From Pseudomonadota bacterium (GTDB lineage: Bacteria; Pseudomonadota; Gammaproteobacteria; Ga0077536), in NCBI GenBank assembly GCA_016719885.1, contig JADJYF010000010.1, forward strand, positions 62,001-126,000: DNA of 64,000 bases, read 5' to 3'. The notes under the pieces are model-generated. The model ran no database searches. It saw only the letters and a list, made by a program, of their open reading frames with translations, and was not told the DNA's origin. Of the stretch, positions 25,253 through 33,749 are shown piece by piece (position 1 is the first letter of the stretch; each line of letters begins with the position of its first letter). A program made the position numbers and the translations under genes.

Positions 25253-26963
25253 GCAGGCGCCGACGCCAAGCAGCGTGCGGCCGGCCAGCGCGCTGCGTGC
25301 ACTGACGGCGGCGGCCTTGGCCCTGCCCGGACTCATGGGCAGCCAGGGCTTCGCCGCCGACGATGGCAGCACCGCGACGCTCGATTATCACCATTACGCC
25401 GAAGGCGAACGGGATCTCGAAGGCCGCACCTACAAGTCTCTGAACCTGCGGCCCATCGAAGTCGACAGCCTGGCGCTGGCGGTACGCAACACCTTGGCCG
25501 ATCGCTGGCGCTTCGCGCTCAACTACACGCAGGACACCTGGTCGGGCGCGACGCCGGTACTGAGCCTGCCGCAGGCCGCCATCAACGAGCAGCTGGTGTC
25601 GGGCGCATCGGTGCCACTCGCCTACCTGACCGACAGCAAGCATCGCCCGCAGGATGTCGATCCCGGTTCGTTCGACGGCCAGAAATTCAAGAGCACGGAA
25701 GATCAACGCCTGGTGCACCTGATGGCGTCCGCGTCACCGGAAACGCGCCGCCAGGTCGACGGCCGACTCGACTACGGCTGGGACCGCGCCTCGTTCGGGG
25801 TGGGCGGCGGCGTGTCGGAGGAACCCGACTATCACTCGGGCTTTCTCAATACCGGCGGCAGCTTCGACTTCGATCACAAGCGCACCACGCTGACATGGGG
25901 CGCGAGCTACACCGTCAGCAACATCAACGCCTCGCTCGATGCCAATGCCGCCGCTGATTGGGGCGCCTATCTCGGCTACATCCGCGAGAGCCGCGGGCAC
26001 AACACCTTGTTCGGCCAGCGTCACGATATCGGCGCGAGCTTGAGCGTCACCCACGTCATCAACAAGAACTCGCTGGTCGAAGCCGGCATGGGCTACACGC
26101 GCAGCAGCGGCTACCTGGAGAATCCCTACAAGGCGACCATGCTGGCGTTCGACGATCCGGACCAGTTCATCGACGCCAGCGGTCTGCGCACCGTGCAGCT
26201 GCGCGGCGTGCTGGAACAGCGGCCCGGATCACGCGACCAGTTCAACTGGCACGTGCGCTACGTCGACTACATCGCGCCGCTCGACGCGGCCCTGCACGCC
26301 GACTATCGCTTCTTCCACGACGATTGGGGCATCGATGCCCACACCATCAACCTGTCGTGGCATCAGCCGCTCGGCGGCGGTTGGATGCTGGTGCCGGGCA
26401 CGCGCTACTACTCGCAGTCGCGCGCCGATTTCTACGCGCCCTACTTCCTGTTCAACCAGGCCTATCCGGCGTTGCCGGGACCGATATTTCCGGGCGTGCC
26501 GCGACCGCTGGACTTCCGCAGGCTCGCACGTCGCGATTTCTCCAGTGACGCGCGGTTGTCGGGCTTCGGCAGCATCGGCGGCGAACTGGCGGTGAGCCGC
26601 GAATTCAGCAAGGGCGCGAAAATCGAAATCGGCGCCGATTATTCGGTGCACGCCGGCGCCTTGAAACTCGGTGGCGGCGGCGAGAAGAGTTTTACCGACG
26701 TCGACTCCTACGTGGTCTACGCCACGCTGTCCATGGATCTTTCCGCGCCGGCACTGGCGGGCGGCCTGCCCCAGGCGGACGCCACTGGCACGACGCCGGT
26801 GCGCCTGCGCCGTGCACCGGCCGGCGTGCGATGGGATCACCTGCTCGCGGCCCAAGGCGACATGGAAAGTCGGTTATCACTTCGACTACGACATGCGCGG
26901 CAACGGCATCCAGCACGGCGGGCGCCGCGCCGGCGATACCGAAGTCATCACGCGCGCGTGTGA
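25215..26963 (+). CDS. DUF3570 outer-membrane beta-barrel protein, frameshifted near 3' end
   Basis: About 549 residues are in the correct frame, up to base 26861. After GTG codons at 25215-25239 (exact start uncertain) there is a twin-Arg-free signal (RALTAAALALPGLMGSQGFA), then alternating strands such as LDYHHYAEGERD and NLSWHQPLGGGWMLVPGTRYYSQ. It belongs to DUF3570, an uncharacterised beta-barrel family. Residues about 107-113 read DTWSGAT, which fits the ApbE flavinylation pattern Dxx(S/T)GA(T/S); ApbE is encoded two genes on. An extra base at about 26862 sends translation out of frame to a stop at 26963, while the natural continuation is the next feature. Confidence 0.82.
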   Translation: MAPPPVVAVAATEQAPTPSSVRPASALRALTAAALALPGLMGSQGFAADDGSTATLDYHHYAEGERDLEGRTYKSLNLRPIEVDSLALAVRNTLADRWRFALNYTQDTWSGATPVLSLPQAAINEQLVSGASVPLAYLTDSKHRPQDVDPGSFDGQKFKSTEDQRLVHLMASASPETRRQVDGRLDYGWDRASFGVGGGVSEEPDYHSGFLNTGGSFDFDHKRTTLTWGASYTVSNINASLDANAAADWGAYLGYIRESRGHNTLFGQRHDIGASLSVTHVINKNSLVEAGMGYTRSSGYLENPYKATMLAFDDPDQFIDASGLRTVQLRGVLEQRPGSRDQFNWHVRYVDYIAPLDAALHADYRFFHDDWGIDAHTINLSWHQPLGGGWMLVPGTRYYSQSRADFYAPYFLFNQAYPALPGPIFPGVPRPLDFRRLARRDFSSDARLSGFGSIGGELAVSREFSKGAKIEIGADYSVHAGALKLGGGGEKSFTDVDSYVVYATLSMDLSAPALAGGLPQADATGTTPVRLRRAPAGVRWDHLLAAQGDMESRLSLRLRHARQRHPARRAPRRRYRSHHARV

Positions 26964-27852
26964 GAACACGCTGTGTTCGCTGACGCCGCGCGACAGCGAC
27001 ACGCATGTCTCGACCGTCGATTTCATGCTTGGCCTCGGCCCAAGCGCGACGATGCTCGTGAGTGCCGCCTACGTCAATCACGACATCGCGCTGCGCGATC
27101 TCGATACCGACGTGCAGGATGCGCTCGGCATCATTCCGCCGCCGCGCGTAAGCTACACGCGCAGCGCCGGCGGCCTCGGCGACGTCAACCTGCATTTTCT
27201 TTATGGACTGTTCGAAACCCGCAGCCACGAAGTGCATGCCGGCCTCGGCTTCAGCGCGCCGACTGGCAGCGTCGAGCAGCGTCTGGCGGGCAGTCGCGAT
27301 TTCAGCGCCTACGACAGTCAACTGGGCAGCGGCACCTGGGACTTTCATCCGAGCCTGACCTACAGCGGCGAACTGCTGCGTTTTGCCTGGGGCACGCAAC
27401 TGTCGGGCACGAAGCGCATGGAAGCGAGCAACGACGCCGGCTATCGGCTCGGCGATCGCTTCCAGGCCACCACCTGGGGCAGCGTGCGTCTCGCCGATTG
27501 GCTGTCGGCCTCGATACGCGGCCAGTACACCAACCAGGGCGGTGTGCACGGTCGTTTCGATGCTCACGCCGCGCCGCAGGTGATCGGTACGCGCCTGGTC
27601 GGCGCCGAAACACAGGAGGTCTACCAGTACGTCGATACACCAAGCGCCATCAACGGCCCCATGGACAGTGCCGACAGCAGCGGCGGACAGTGGTGGGACG
27701 TCGGCTTCGGTGTCAACGCCGTGGTGCCATCGGGCCTGTTGCGCGGCAATCGAGTGAGCGTGGAATGGCTGGAGCCGGTGGCCGATCACTTCAATGGCTA
27801 TCAGCTCGAACGCCAGGGCAGCCTGCAGCTGCGCTGGGAACTATCCCTGTAG
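26863..27852 (+). pseudogene. C-terminal second beta-barrel, out of frame with DUF3570 part
   Basis: About 329 codons continuing the DUF3570 gene in another frame. Before the shift the text is HLLAAQGD and after it WKVGYHFDYDMRG. Joined, they match the motif H.xxAKGEWMVSYRYM of a family of outer-membrane channel or transporter-like proteins. Strand-rich sequence follows to an aromatic C-terminus (LRWELSL) as in OM barrels. No start codon or ribosome site lies at the junction, so this is not an independent gene. The intact product would be a two-barrel protein of about 879 residues; whether the break is real or a one-base sequence error (extra A at 26862) is open. Confidence 0.72.
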
Positions 27853-27914
27853 CAGGGCGGCGGCGAGGCCGCCCGCTGTCGTTACAATGCACGGCGAGAC
27901 ACAGAAGTACCGCC

Positions 27915-28820
27915 GTGCCGCTCATCCTTCATCGCTTTCCGTTCCAGGCCATGGGCTCGCCCTGCGAGATCCAGGTGTTCGCGGCGGACGCTGCGCATGC
28001 ACGCGCGGGCGCCGAGCACGCCATCGCCGACGTCGCGCGTCTCGAAGCGCGTTACTCGCGCTACCGTGAAGACAGCTTCCTGTCCGCCATCAATCGCGTC
28101 GCGGCGCGCGGCGGCAGCATCGACGTCGACGCGGAAACCGCGAGCCTCCTGGACTACGCCGCCACCTGCTACGCGGAAAGTGACGGCCTGTTCGACATCA
28201 CCTCCGGCGTACTGCGCCAAGCCTGGCGTTTCGATCGGGGCGGCTTGCCCGATGCCGCGCGAATCGCCGCGCTGAAGGCGCGCGTCGGCTGGCATCGGCT
28301 GCGCTGGCAAGCGCCGCGCCTGGCGTTTCCCGAGCCGGGCCTCGAGCTCGACTTCGGCGGTGTCGTGAAGGAATACGCGGTCGACCGCGCTGCCGCGCTG
28401 TGCCACGAACGCGGCTTGCACCACGGCGTGGTCAATCTCGGCGGTGACATCAAGATCATCGGACCGCGCGCCGACGGGCAGCCCTGGCGCATCGGCATCA
28501 AGCACCCGCGCCGCGCCGAGACCTTGCTCGACACCTTGGAACTCCAGCGCGGTGCGCTGGCCTCGAGCGGCGACTACGAGCGCTGCATCTTGGTCGACGG
28601 CGTACGCTATGGCCACATCCTCAACCCGCGCAGCGGCTGGCCGGTGCGACGCCTGGCGGCGGTCAGCGTGGTGGCGGATTTCTGCGTCATCGCCGGCAGC
28701 GCCTCGACCATCGCGATGTTGAAGGAGGAAGAAGGACCGGCGTGGCTGGCGGCGTTGGGACTGCGCCACCTGTGGGTGGATGTCGACGGCAACAGCGGTG
28801 GCGACCTGCTGCCCCTGTAG
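27915..28820 (+). CDS. apbE: FAD:protein FMN transferase (ApbE family)
   Basis: About 301 residues from a GTG at 27915. Family marks are QAMGSPCEIQVF at the start, LEARYSRYREDSFLSAIN, LDFGGVVKEYAVDRA (usual DLGGIAKGYAVD), NLGGDIKIIG and GHILNPRSGWP. It transfers FMN from FAD to a Ser/Thr in a target motif, anchoring the flavin covalently. No signal peptide is visible, unlike many periplasmic ApbE proteins, so either the true start is different or the enzyme acts in the cytoplasm. The likely target is the neighbouring DUF3570 protein. The stop codon lies inside a REP-like repeat. Confidence 0.9.
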   Translation: MPLILHRFPFQAMGSPCEIQVFAADAAHARAGAEHAIADVARLEARYSRYREDSFLSAINRVAARGGSIDVDAETASLLDYAATCYAESDGLFDITSGVLRQAWRFDRGGLPDAARIAALKARVGWHRLRWQAPRLAFPEPGLELDFGGVVKEYAVDRAAALCHERGLHHGVVNLGGDIKIIGPRADGQPWRIGIKHPRRAETLLDTLELQRGALASSGDYERCILVDGVRYGHILNPRSGWPVRRLAAVSVVADFCVIAGSASTIAMLKEEEGPAWLAALGLRHLWVDVDGNSGGDLLPL

Positions 28821-28887
28821 GTGCGAATTCATTCGCACCTTCGAGGCGCGCCTCGGGATTTTCAATGGGCGAATCAATTCGCACCTA
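28817..28887. repeat. REP-like inverted pair
   Basis: 28817-28838 contains GTGCGAATTCATTCGCAC preceded by GTAG; 28867-28887 contains GGCGAATCAATTCGCACC in the opposite orientation, ending CTAC. Between them is the GC palindrome GAGGCGCGCCTC. The TAG of the first unit is the stop codon of apbE. Same family as 13128-13181 and 52123-52204. Confidence 0.85.
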
Positions 28888-28904
28888 CCAACCGCGCTGC
28901 TCCC

Positions 28905-29831
28905 CTACTGCACCGTGCGCGCGCCGGCGCCCGGCCTGACCGTCGTGCCGTCCACGTGTTCGATGAAGTAATCGAGGAACACGCGGGTCTTGGCCGCCAT
29001 GAACTGGCGGCTGCTGAAGAGCGCGGTCACTGGCAGTGACATCGCGCGGGCATTGTCCAGGGTAATCTCGGCCAGTTCCGCGCGCGCCAGTTCGTCGACC
29101 ACCGCGTAGCGCGGCACGTAGGCGATGCCGAGCCCGGCCACCGCCGCCTCGATGACCGCCGCCGTGCTTGGCGATGAAAAATTGCCGCTCACGGGTTGTG
29201 CGACCAGCGTGCCGTCGGCGATGAAGCTCCAGCGCTCGTAGCCGTCCATGGATTCATCGAGGATGCAGTTGAAGTCCGCCAGCTCGCGCACCGTCAACGG
29301 CCGACCGCTGGCGGCGATGAAAGCCGGCGACGCGCACAGCATGTAAGGCGCGCTGCCGACCTGCTTGCTGACCAGCGAGCTGTCCTTCAGGTTTCCGATG
29401 CGGAAGATGAGATCGAGGCGCGACGCGACCATGTCCGGCTCGGCATCCTGCAGGCCCAGCTCGATGCGCAGGCCACTGTTGCCGCGCGCGAACGCCGCGA
29501 TGATGGGCGTCAGCACCTGGGTGCCGAAGGACGGCGGACAGCTCACGCGCAGCACGCCGCGCGGCGACGAATTGAGCGCCGTCACCGCCATTTCGGTGTC
29601 TTCGATACGTTGCAGTATGTCGACCACCTGGTCGACGTAGAGCTCGCCGGCATCGGTCAGCGACACACCGCGGGTGGTGCGCTGTAGCAGCCGCACGTCG
29701 AGGTCTTCCTCGAGCTGCTTGACCTGCTTGGAAAGCATGCCGGGAGTCACTTCCAGTTCGCGCGCGGCGGCCGAGAACGAGCCGAGCCGCGCAACGGTCA
29801 CGAGTGCCCGCATGTGTCCAATCTTATCCAC
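28905..29831 (-). CDS. LysR family transcriptional regulator
   Basis: 308 residues. The N-terminal helix-turn-helix reads VARLGSFSAAARELEVTPGMLSKQVKQLEEDL, here given as FSAAARELEVTPGMLSKQV, followed by the linker helix and a periplasmic-binding-type effector domain (LRVSCPPSFG to the C-terminus). It belongs to the common group represented by DNA-binding regulators next to oxidoreductases. The neighbours on either side (ApbE and DUF429) give no clear target. The 190 bases upstream, to 30021, show no other gene. Confidence 0.93.
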   Translation of the reverse strand: MDKIGHMRALVTVARLGSFSAAARELEVTPGMLSKQVKQLEEDLDVRLLQRTTRGVSLTDAGELYVDQVVDILQRIEDTEMAVTALNSSPRGVLRVSCPPSFGTQVLTPIIAAFARGNSGLRIELGLQDAEPDMVASRLDLIFRIGNLKDSSLVSKQVGSAPYMLCASPAFIAASGRPLTVRELADFNCILDESMDGYERWSFIADGTLVAQPVSGNFSSPSTAAVIEAAVAGLGIAYVPRYAVVDELARAELAEITLDNARAMSLPVTALFSSRQFMAAKTRVFLDYFIEHVDGTTVRPGAGARTVQ

Positions 29832-30020
29832 GGCGACTCGCTGCCTGGCTCACCAATCTCGATAGCTTCGAAGCATCGCCAGCGGGCCGTCTGGGAAAGC
29901 CGGATGTTGCGACGCAGCAGGACGAGAATAGGCGAGCGCGGGCGGGCAATCAATGGCCCGTTCGATACCCAGTGCAAACTTCGGTTAAGGCGCGCGCCGC
30001 GCCCGTCCTTGGTGCACTCG

Positions 30021-30785
30021 TCAGCGTACGCCTAGGATCCAGCCCTCGAGTTGCGCCACGCGTCGTTCGGGCAAGGTCAGCGGCGGATTGAAGTACTCAC
30101 GCAGTGCGCCCAGCACGTCCATGTCGCGCAACCACATCGCGCAGGCATAGGCGTCCTGCTGATCGGCGCTGCGCTCGGTATTGGCGTAACGCCGACGGAA
30201 CATCGACGGATAGATCTCCGCCACCACCGAGCGTCCGGGCTTGATATCGAACCCGTCGAAGGGCCAGAAATGGGTGCGCGCGCGTAAGCGTCGGTCGTCG
30301 CGCAGCTGCTTCAGCCACGGGATGCCGGCGTGCGTGGACTTGGCCACCGAGCCCTGCACGTCGAACTGGAACACGCTCTTGGCCGACGACGTCCAGCGTT
30401 CACACAGGCGCAATTCATCGGAGGTGCCGGGCGGCGGCTCCTGGTCGCGCACGAAATCGACATACATGTGATCGCGCGTGGTCGGCCAGTGGAAGCAGAA
30501 ATGCCGCAGGAATTCGTCCCAGCTCGTCAGCGCATTGCGCTGCAGGTAGGACAGCGGCACGGAAAAGCCGTGATCGACGCCGATCACGCAGGGCTGATCC
30601 GACAGCAAGCGCTCGCGCATGAAACGCGCCACTTCCTTGCGACACCAGTTGCGCGCGCCGTTGTCGAACGGCGGCACCGCGCGCGCCTCGCTGTTACCGT
30701 CCGATTCGTAGACCTGCAGGGCGCGCAGTCGCGACACCGGCGCTTCGGCGCCCGAGTAATCGATGCCGATGTAACGCGTGAACAT
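30021..30785 (-). CDS. DUF429 predicted RNase H-fold nuclease-like protein
   Basis: 254 residues from the ATG at 30785 (GAGGTGA upstream); a TTG at 30818 would overlap the ChaC gene. RNase H-like features: YIGIDYSGAE with the first Asp, VIGVDHGFSVPL, VVAEIYPSMF with the Glu and SADQQDAYACAMWL with the last acidic residues. DUF429 proteins are predicted nucleases of unknown substrate. The start lies 19 bases after the ChaC stop, so they are probably one transcript. Confidence 0.78.
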   Translation of the reverse strand: MFTRYIGIDYSGAEAPVSRLRALQVYESDGNSEARAVPPFDNGARNWCRKEVARFMRERLLSDQPCVIGVDHGFSVPLSYLQRNALTSWDEFLRHFCFHWPTTRDHMYVDFVRDQEPPPGTSDELRLCERWTSSAKSVFQFDVQGSVAKSTHAGIPWLKQLRDDRRLRARTHFWPFDGFDIKPGRSVVAEIYPSMFRRRYANTERSADQQDAYACAMWLRDMDVLGALREYFNPPLTLPERRVAQLEGWILGVR

Positions 30786-30804
30786 GGGCGCGACGCTCAC
30801 CTCA

Positions 30805-31335
30805 TCACGCTCCGGCAATGTCGTGGGCCTGTACGGCCTGGTGCAGGCCGTGCACTTCTTCGTCGTGGATGTTCAAGTGCGCGAGGTGCTCGGCAAGGCG
30901 AGCGAGGTATTCGCGGTTGCTGCCGCTCGGTCCGTGGGAATCGGCAATCTGCTTGACCATCGCATCCAAGGGCGCGGCGCCGACGAAACTCGGGTTGTCG
31001 GCGAGCGCCACGTAGGTGATGGCGTCGGCGCGGCCGCCGTCCTCGAACTCGAGCGCCACGCTGCAACGCGTGTAGCCATTGCGCTCGCGATGATCGAGTT
31101 CCTCGAGCACAGCCTGCCAGTGCGGCGCCGCGACGCGAAACGCCATGCCCCAGCACACCGCTTGCGCATCGGGCACCAGGGTCACGACCCGGCCGGGCGC
31201 TTCGGGCACGCCGCGGTGATCGGGCGAGGCCTGCCAGAAACGGCGGCGCCAGCCACGCAGGGCCGCCTTGCGACTCGTTTCATATGCAAAAGCCGGCCGC
31301 CAGATCAGCGAGCCGTAGCCGAATATCCAGGTCAT
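30805..31335 (-). CDS. chaC: ChaC-type gamma-glutamylcyclotransferase
   Basis: 176 residues, full length for ChaC. FGYGSLIW at the N-terminus forms the substrate loop, and the catalytic Glu is in LEELDHRERNGY at about residue 84. The enzyme splits glutathione to 5-oxoproline and Cys-Gly in the cytoplasm. Upstream of the DUF429 gene on the same strand. Glutathione turnover fits a genome with GST-like detoxification, but no direct pathway link is visible. Confidence 0.9.
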   Translation of the reverse strand: MTWIFGYGSLIWRPAFAYETSRKAALRGWRRRFWQASPDHRGVPEAPGRVVTLVPDAQAVCWGMAFRVAAPHWQAVLEELDHRERNGYTRCSVALEFEDGGRADAITYVALADNPSFVGAAPLDAMVKQIADSHGPSGSNREYLARLAEHLAHLNIHDEEVHGLHQAVQAHDIAGA

Positions 31336-31532
31336 GGTGCGTACGGATCATGCGGCGCGGACCACGCGCCAGGCTCATAGGGATCGCCAGGCGCTGCTCG
31401 CTTGGCAGCCGCCCGGGGCGTTCATGCAGCGTGGACTCACACTGCTGCCGCGCGGTCGTCCCGCGCCAGGCGGCGGTATTATGACAGACTGCCGCAAGGC
31501 GAACCGGCAAGCCAACAGGAGTGAAATTTTCC

Positions 31533-32228
31533 ATGCGCGTATTCGGCCACCGCGGCGCCGCGGGCCATTGTCCCGAAAACACGCTGGCCGGTGTGCGCCA
31601 TGCCATCGAGCTCGGCGTCGACGCCGTGGAAATCGACGTGCGTCTGCTCGACGACGGACTGATCGTGCTGCATGACGACACGCTCGACAGGACCACCAGC
31701 GGACACGGCAGCTACAAGGCTTTGAGCCTCGGCGCGCTGCGCGCGCTGGATGCCGGCGGCGGTGAGCGCGTGCCCTTGCTGGAAGAAGTCATCGCGCTGG
31801 CCATCGACAAGGTCGAACTCAATATCGAGGTCAAGGAAGCCGGCATCGCCGAGCTCGTCATCGAACGCACGCTCGCAGCCACCGCCGCGTCACCGGCGTG
31901 GCGGCAACACATCCTGTTGTCTTCTTTCGATATCGACACCAGCGCGGCCCTGGCGCGTGCGCGCGGTGCCATGCGTTTCGGGCTGTTGTACGAGGAAGAC
32001 TTCGATACGGCCCTGCGGCGCGCCCGGGCCTTGCGCGCGCAGTCGCTGCACATGAGCCTCGACGCGCTCGACGCCGCGCACGTGGCGCGCGCCCACGGCC
32101 ACGGTCTCGCGGTCTACGTGTATACCGTCAACGATGCGCCGGCCATCGCGCGCTGCAGGGCGGCCGCTGTCGACGGCGTGTTCTCCGACTATCCCGAGCG
32201 CGTCATCGCGGCGCGCGCGCACGGGTAA
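31533..32228 (+). CDS. ugpQ: Glycerophosphodiester phosphodiesterase
   Basis: 231 residues from the ATG at 31533 (AGGAG eleven bases upstream). GDPD fold: FGHRGAAGHCPENTL with the catalytic His, DAVEIDVRLLDDG with metal ligands, VLHDDTLDRTTSG and NIEVKE; the end is VDGVFSDYPE. No signal peptide, so cytoplasmic UgpQ-like. It hydrolyses glycerophosphodiesters to glycerol 3-phosphate and an alcohol. The next two genes, glpK and glpD, process glycerol and glycerol 3-phosphate, which makes a coherent operon. Confidence 0.92.
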   Translation: MRVFGHRGAAGHCPENTLAGVRHAIELGVDAVEIDVRLLDDGLIVLHDDTLDRTTSGHGSYKALSLGALRALDAGGGERVPLLEEVIALAIDKVELNIEVKEAGIAELVIERTLAATAASPAWRQHILLSSFDIDTSAALARARGAMRFGLLYEEDFDTALRRARALRAQSLHMSLDALDAAHVARAHGHGLAVYVYTVNDAPAIARCRAAAVDGVFSDYPERVIAARAHG

Positions 32229-32264
32229 TCCGCCTGTCGCGATGATGGGGTATCTTGTGTTGCC

Positions 32265-33746
32265 ATGAAGTTCATCCTCGCGCTCGATCAAGGCACCACC
32301 AGCTCGCGTGCGCTGGTGTTCGACGGCGACGGGCAATGTCGCGGTCTCGCGCAGGAAGAATTCACGCAGATCTATCCGCGCCCGGGCTGGGTGGAACACG
32401 ATCCGCTGGCGCTGTGGCGCACGCAGTTCGATTGCGCCAGGCGTGCGCTGGACGCGGCCGGCATCCGCGCCACCGATGTCGGCGCCATCGGCATCACCAA
32501 TCAACGCGAGACCACCCTGCTATGGGACAGGCGCAGCGGCGCACCCGTGGCCAATGCGCTGGTGTGGCAGGACCGTCGCAGCGAAGCCTTGTGCGCGGCC
32601 TTGCGCGGCGGTGAACACGAAGCGCTGATCCGTGAGCGCAGCGGCCTGGTGCTCGATGCCTACTTCTCGGCATCGAAGATCCGCTGGCTGCTCGACAGCG
32701 ATGCGGCGCTACGCGTGCGCGCCGAGCGCGGCGAACTGGCGTTCGGCACCGTCGACAGCTGGCTCATCTGGCAGCTCTCCGAAGGCCGCGAGCATGTGAC
32801 CGACGCCACCAACGCCTCGCGCACCCAGCTTTACGACATCGTGCGCGGCGACTGGAGCGACGAGCTGCTGGCGCTGTGGCGGATCCCGCGCGCGCTGCTG
32901 CCACGCGTGGTCGACAGCAGCGGCGTATGCGCGAGCACGCGCCTGTTGGGCGGCGAGATTCCGATCGCGGGCGTGGCCGGCGATCAGCAGGCGGCGTTGT
33001 TCGGCCAGGCCTGTTTCGCGCCCGGCATGGCGAAATGCACCTATGGCACCGGCTGCTTCATCCTCATGCACACCGGCACACAGGTGGCGCGCTCCGGCCA
33101 GGGCTTGTTGACCACCGTCGCCTCGCGCATCGATGGCGTCAGCGAGTACGCGCTGGAAGGCAGCGTGTTCATGGGCGGCGCCGTCGTGCAGTGGCTGCGC
33201 GACGGCCTCGGACTCATCGCGCGCAGTGCCGACATCGAAGCGCTCGCCGCCAGTGTCGACAGCAGCGACGGCGTGGTGTTGGTGCCGGCCTTCACCGGCC
33301 TCGGCGCGCCGCACTGGGACGCCCATGCGCGCGCCTTGCTGATCGGCATGACCCGTGGCACCGGTCGCGCGCACATCGCGCGCGCCGCGCTCGATGCCAT
33401 CGCCTGGCAGGTGGCCGACGTTGGCGTGGCGATGATGGAAGACGCGGGGCTGGCGCTGGCCGAACTGCGCGTCGATGGCGGCGCGAGCGCCAACGATCTG
33501 CTGATGCAGATCCAGGCCGACGCGCTCGACGTGCCCATTGCGCGGCCGCGCCTGACCGAGAGCACCGCCTTCGGCGCCGCGCAGCTCGCGGCCCTCGGCG
33601 TCGGTCTTCGTGCCGACCGCGCGGCCCTGGGCAACGCCTGGCAAGCGGCCGCGCGTTACGCGCCGCGCATCGATGCCGGCCAGCGCAAGGCGCAGCGTCA
33701 ACGTTGGCATCGCGCCATCGAGCGCGCACTGGCGTGGGCCGATTAA
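32265..33746 (+). CDS. glpK: Glycerol kinase
   Basis: 493 residues, FGGY kinase of normal length. DQGTTSSRALVFD phosphate loop at the N-terminus, TNQRETTLLWD, NASRTQLYDI, GDQQAALFGQ and GTGCFILMHTG; C-terminal LRVDGGASAND and ESTAFGAAQLA complete the ATP site. It makes glycerol 3-phosphate from glycerol. It is three bases from glpD and 36 bases after the phosphodiesterase. No glpF facilitator gene is adjacent. Confidence 0.97.
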   Translation: MKFILALDQGTTSSRALVFDGDGQCRGLAQEEFTQIYPRPGWVEHDPLALWRTQFDCARRALDAAGIRATDVGAIGITNQRETTLLWDRRSGAPVANALVWQDRRSEALCAALRGGEHEALIRERSGLVLDAYFSASKIRWLLDSDAALRVRAERGELAFGTVDSWLIWQLSEGREHVTDATNASRTQLYDIVRGDWSDELLALWRIPRALLPRVVDSSGVCASTRLLGGEIPIAGVAGDQQAALFGQACFAPGMAKCTYGTGCFILMHTGTQVARSGQGLLTTVASRIDGVSEYALEGSVFMGGAVVQWLRDGLGLIARSADIEALAASVDSSDGVVLVPAFTGLGAPHWDAHARALLIGMTRGTGRAHIARAALDAIAWQVADVGVAMMEDAGLALAELRVDGGASANDLLMQIQADALDVPIARPRLTESTAFGAAQLAALGVGLRADRAALGNAWQAAARYAPRIDAGQRKAQRQRWHRAIERALAWAD

Positions 33747-33749
33747 CGC

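Noticed and set aside
28905..29831. LysR gene as PcaQ/PobR-like regulator of the pca operon
   Set aside because: It is about 8 kb from the pca operon with unrelated genes between, and shows no special similarity I can recognise.
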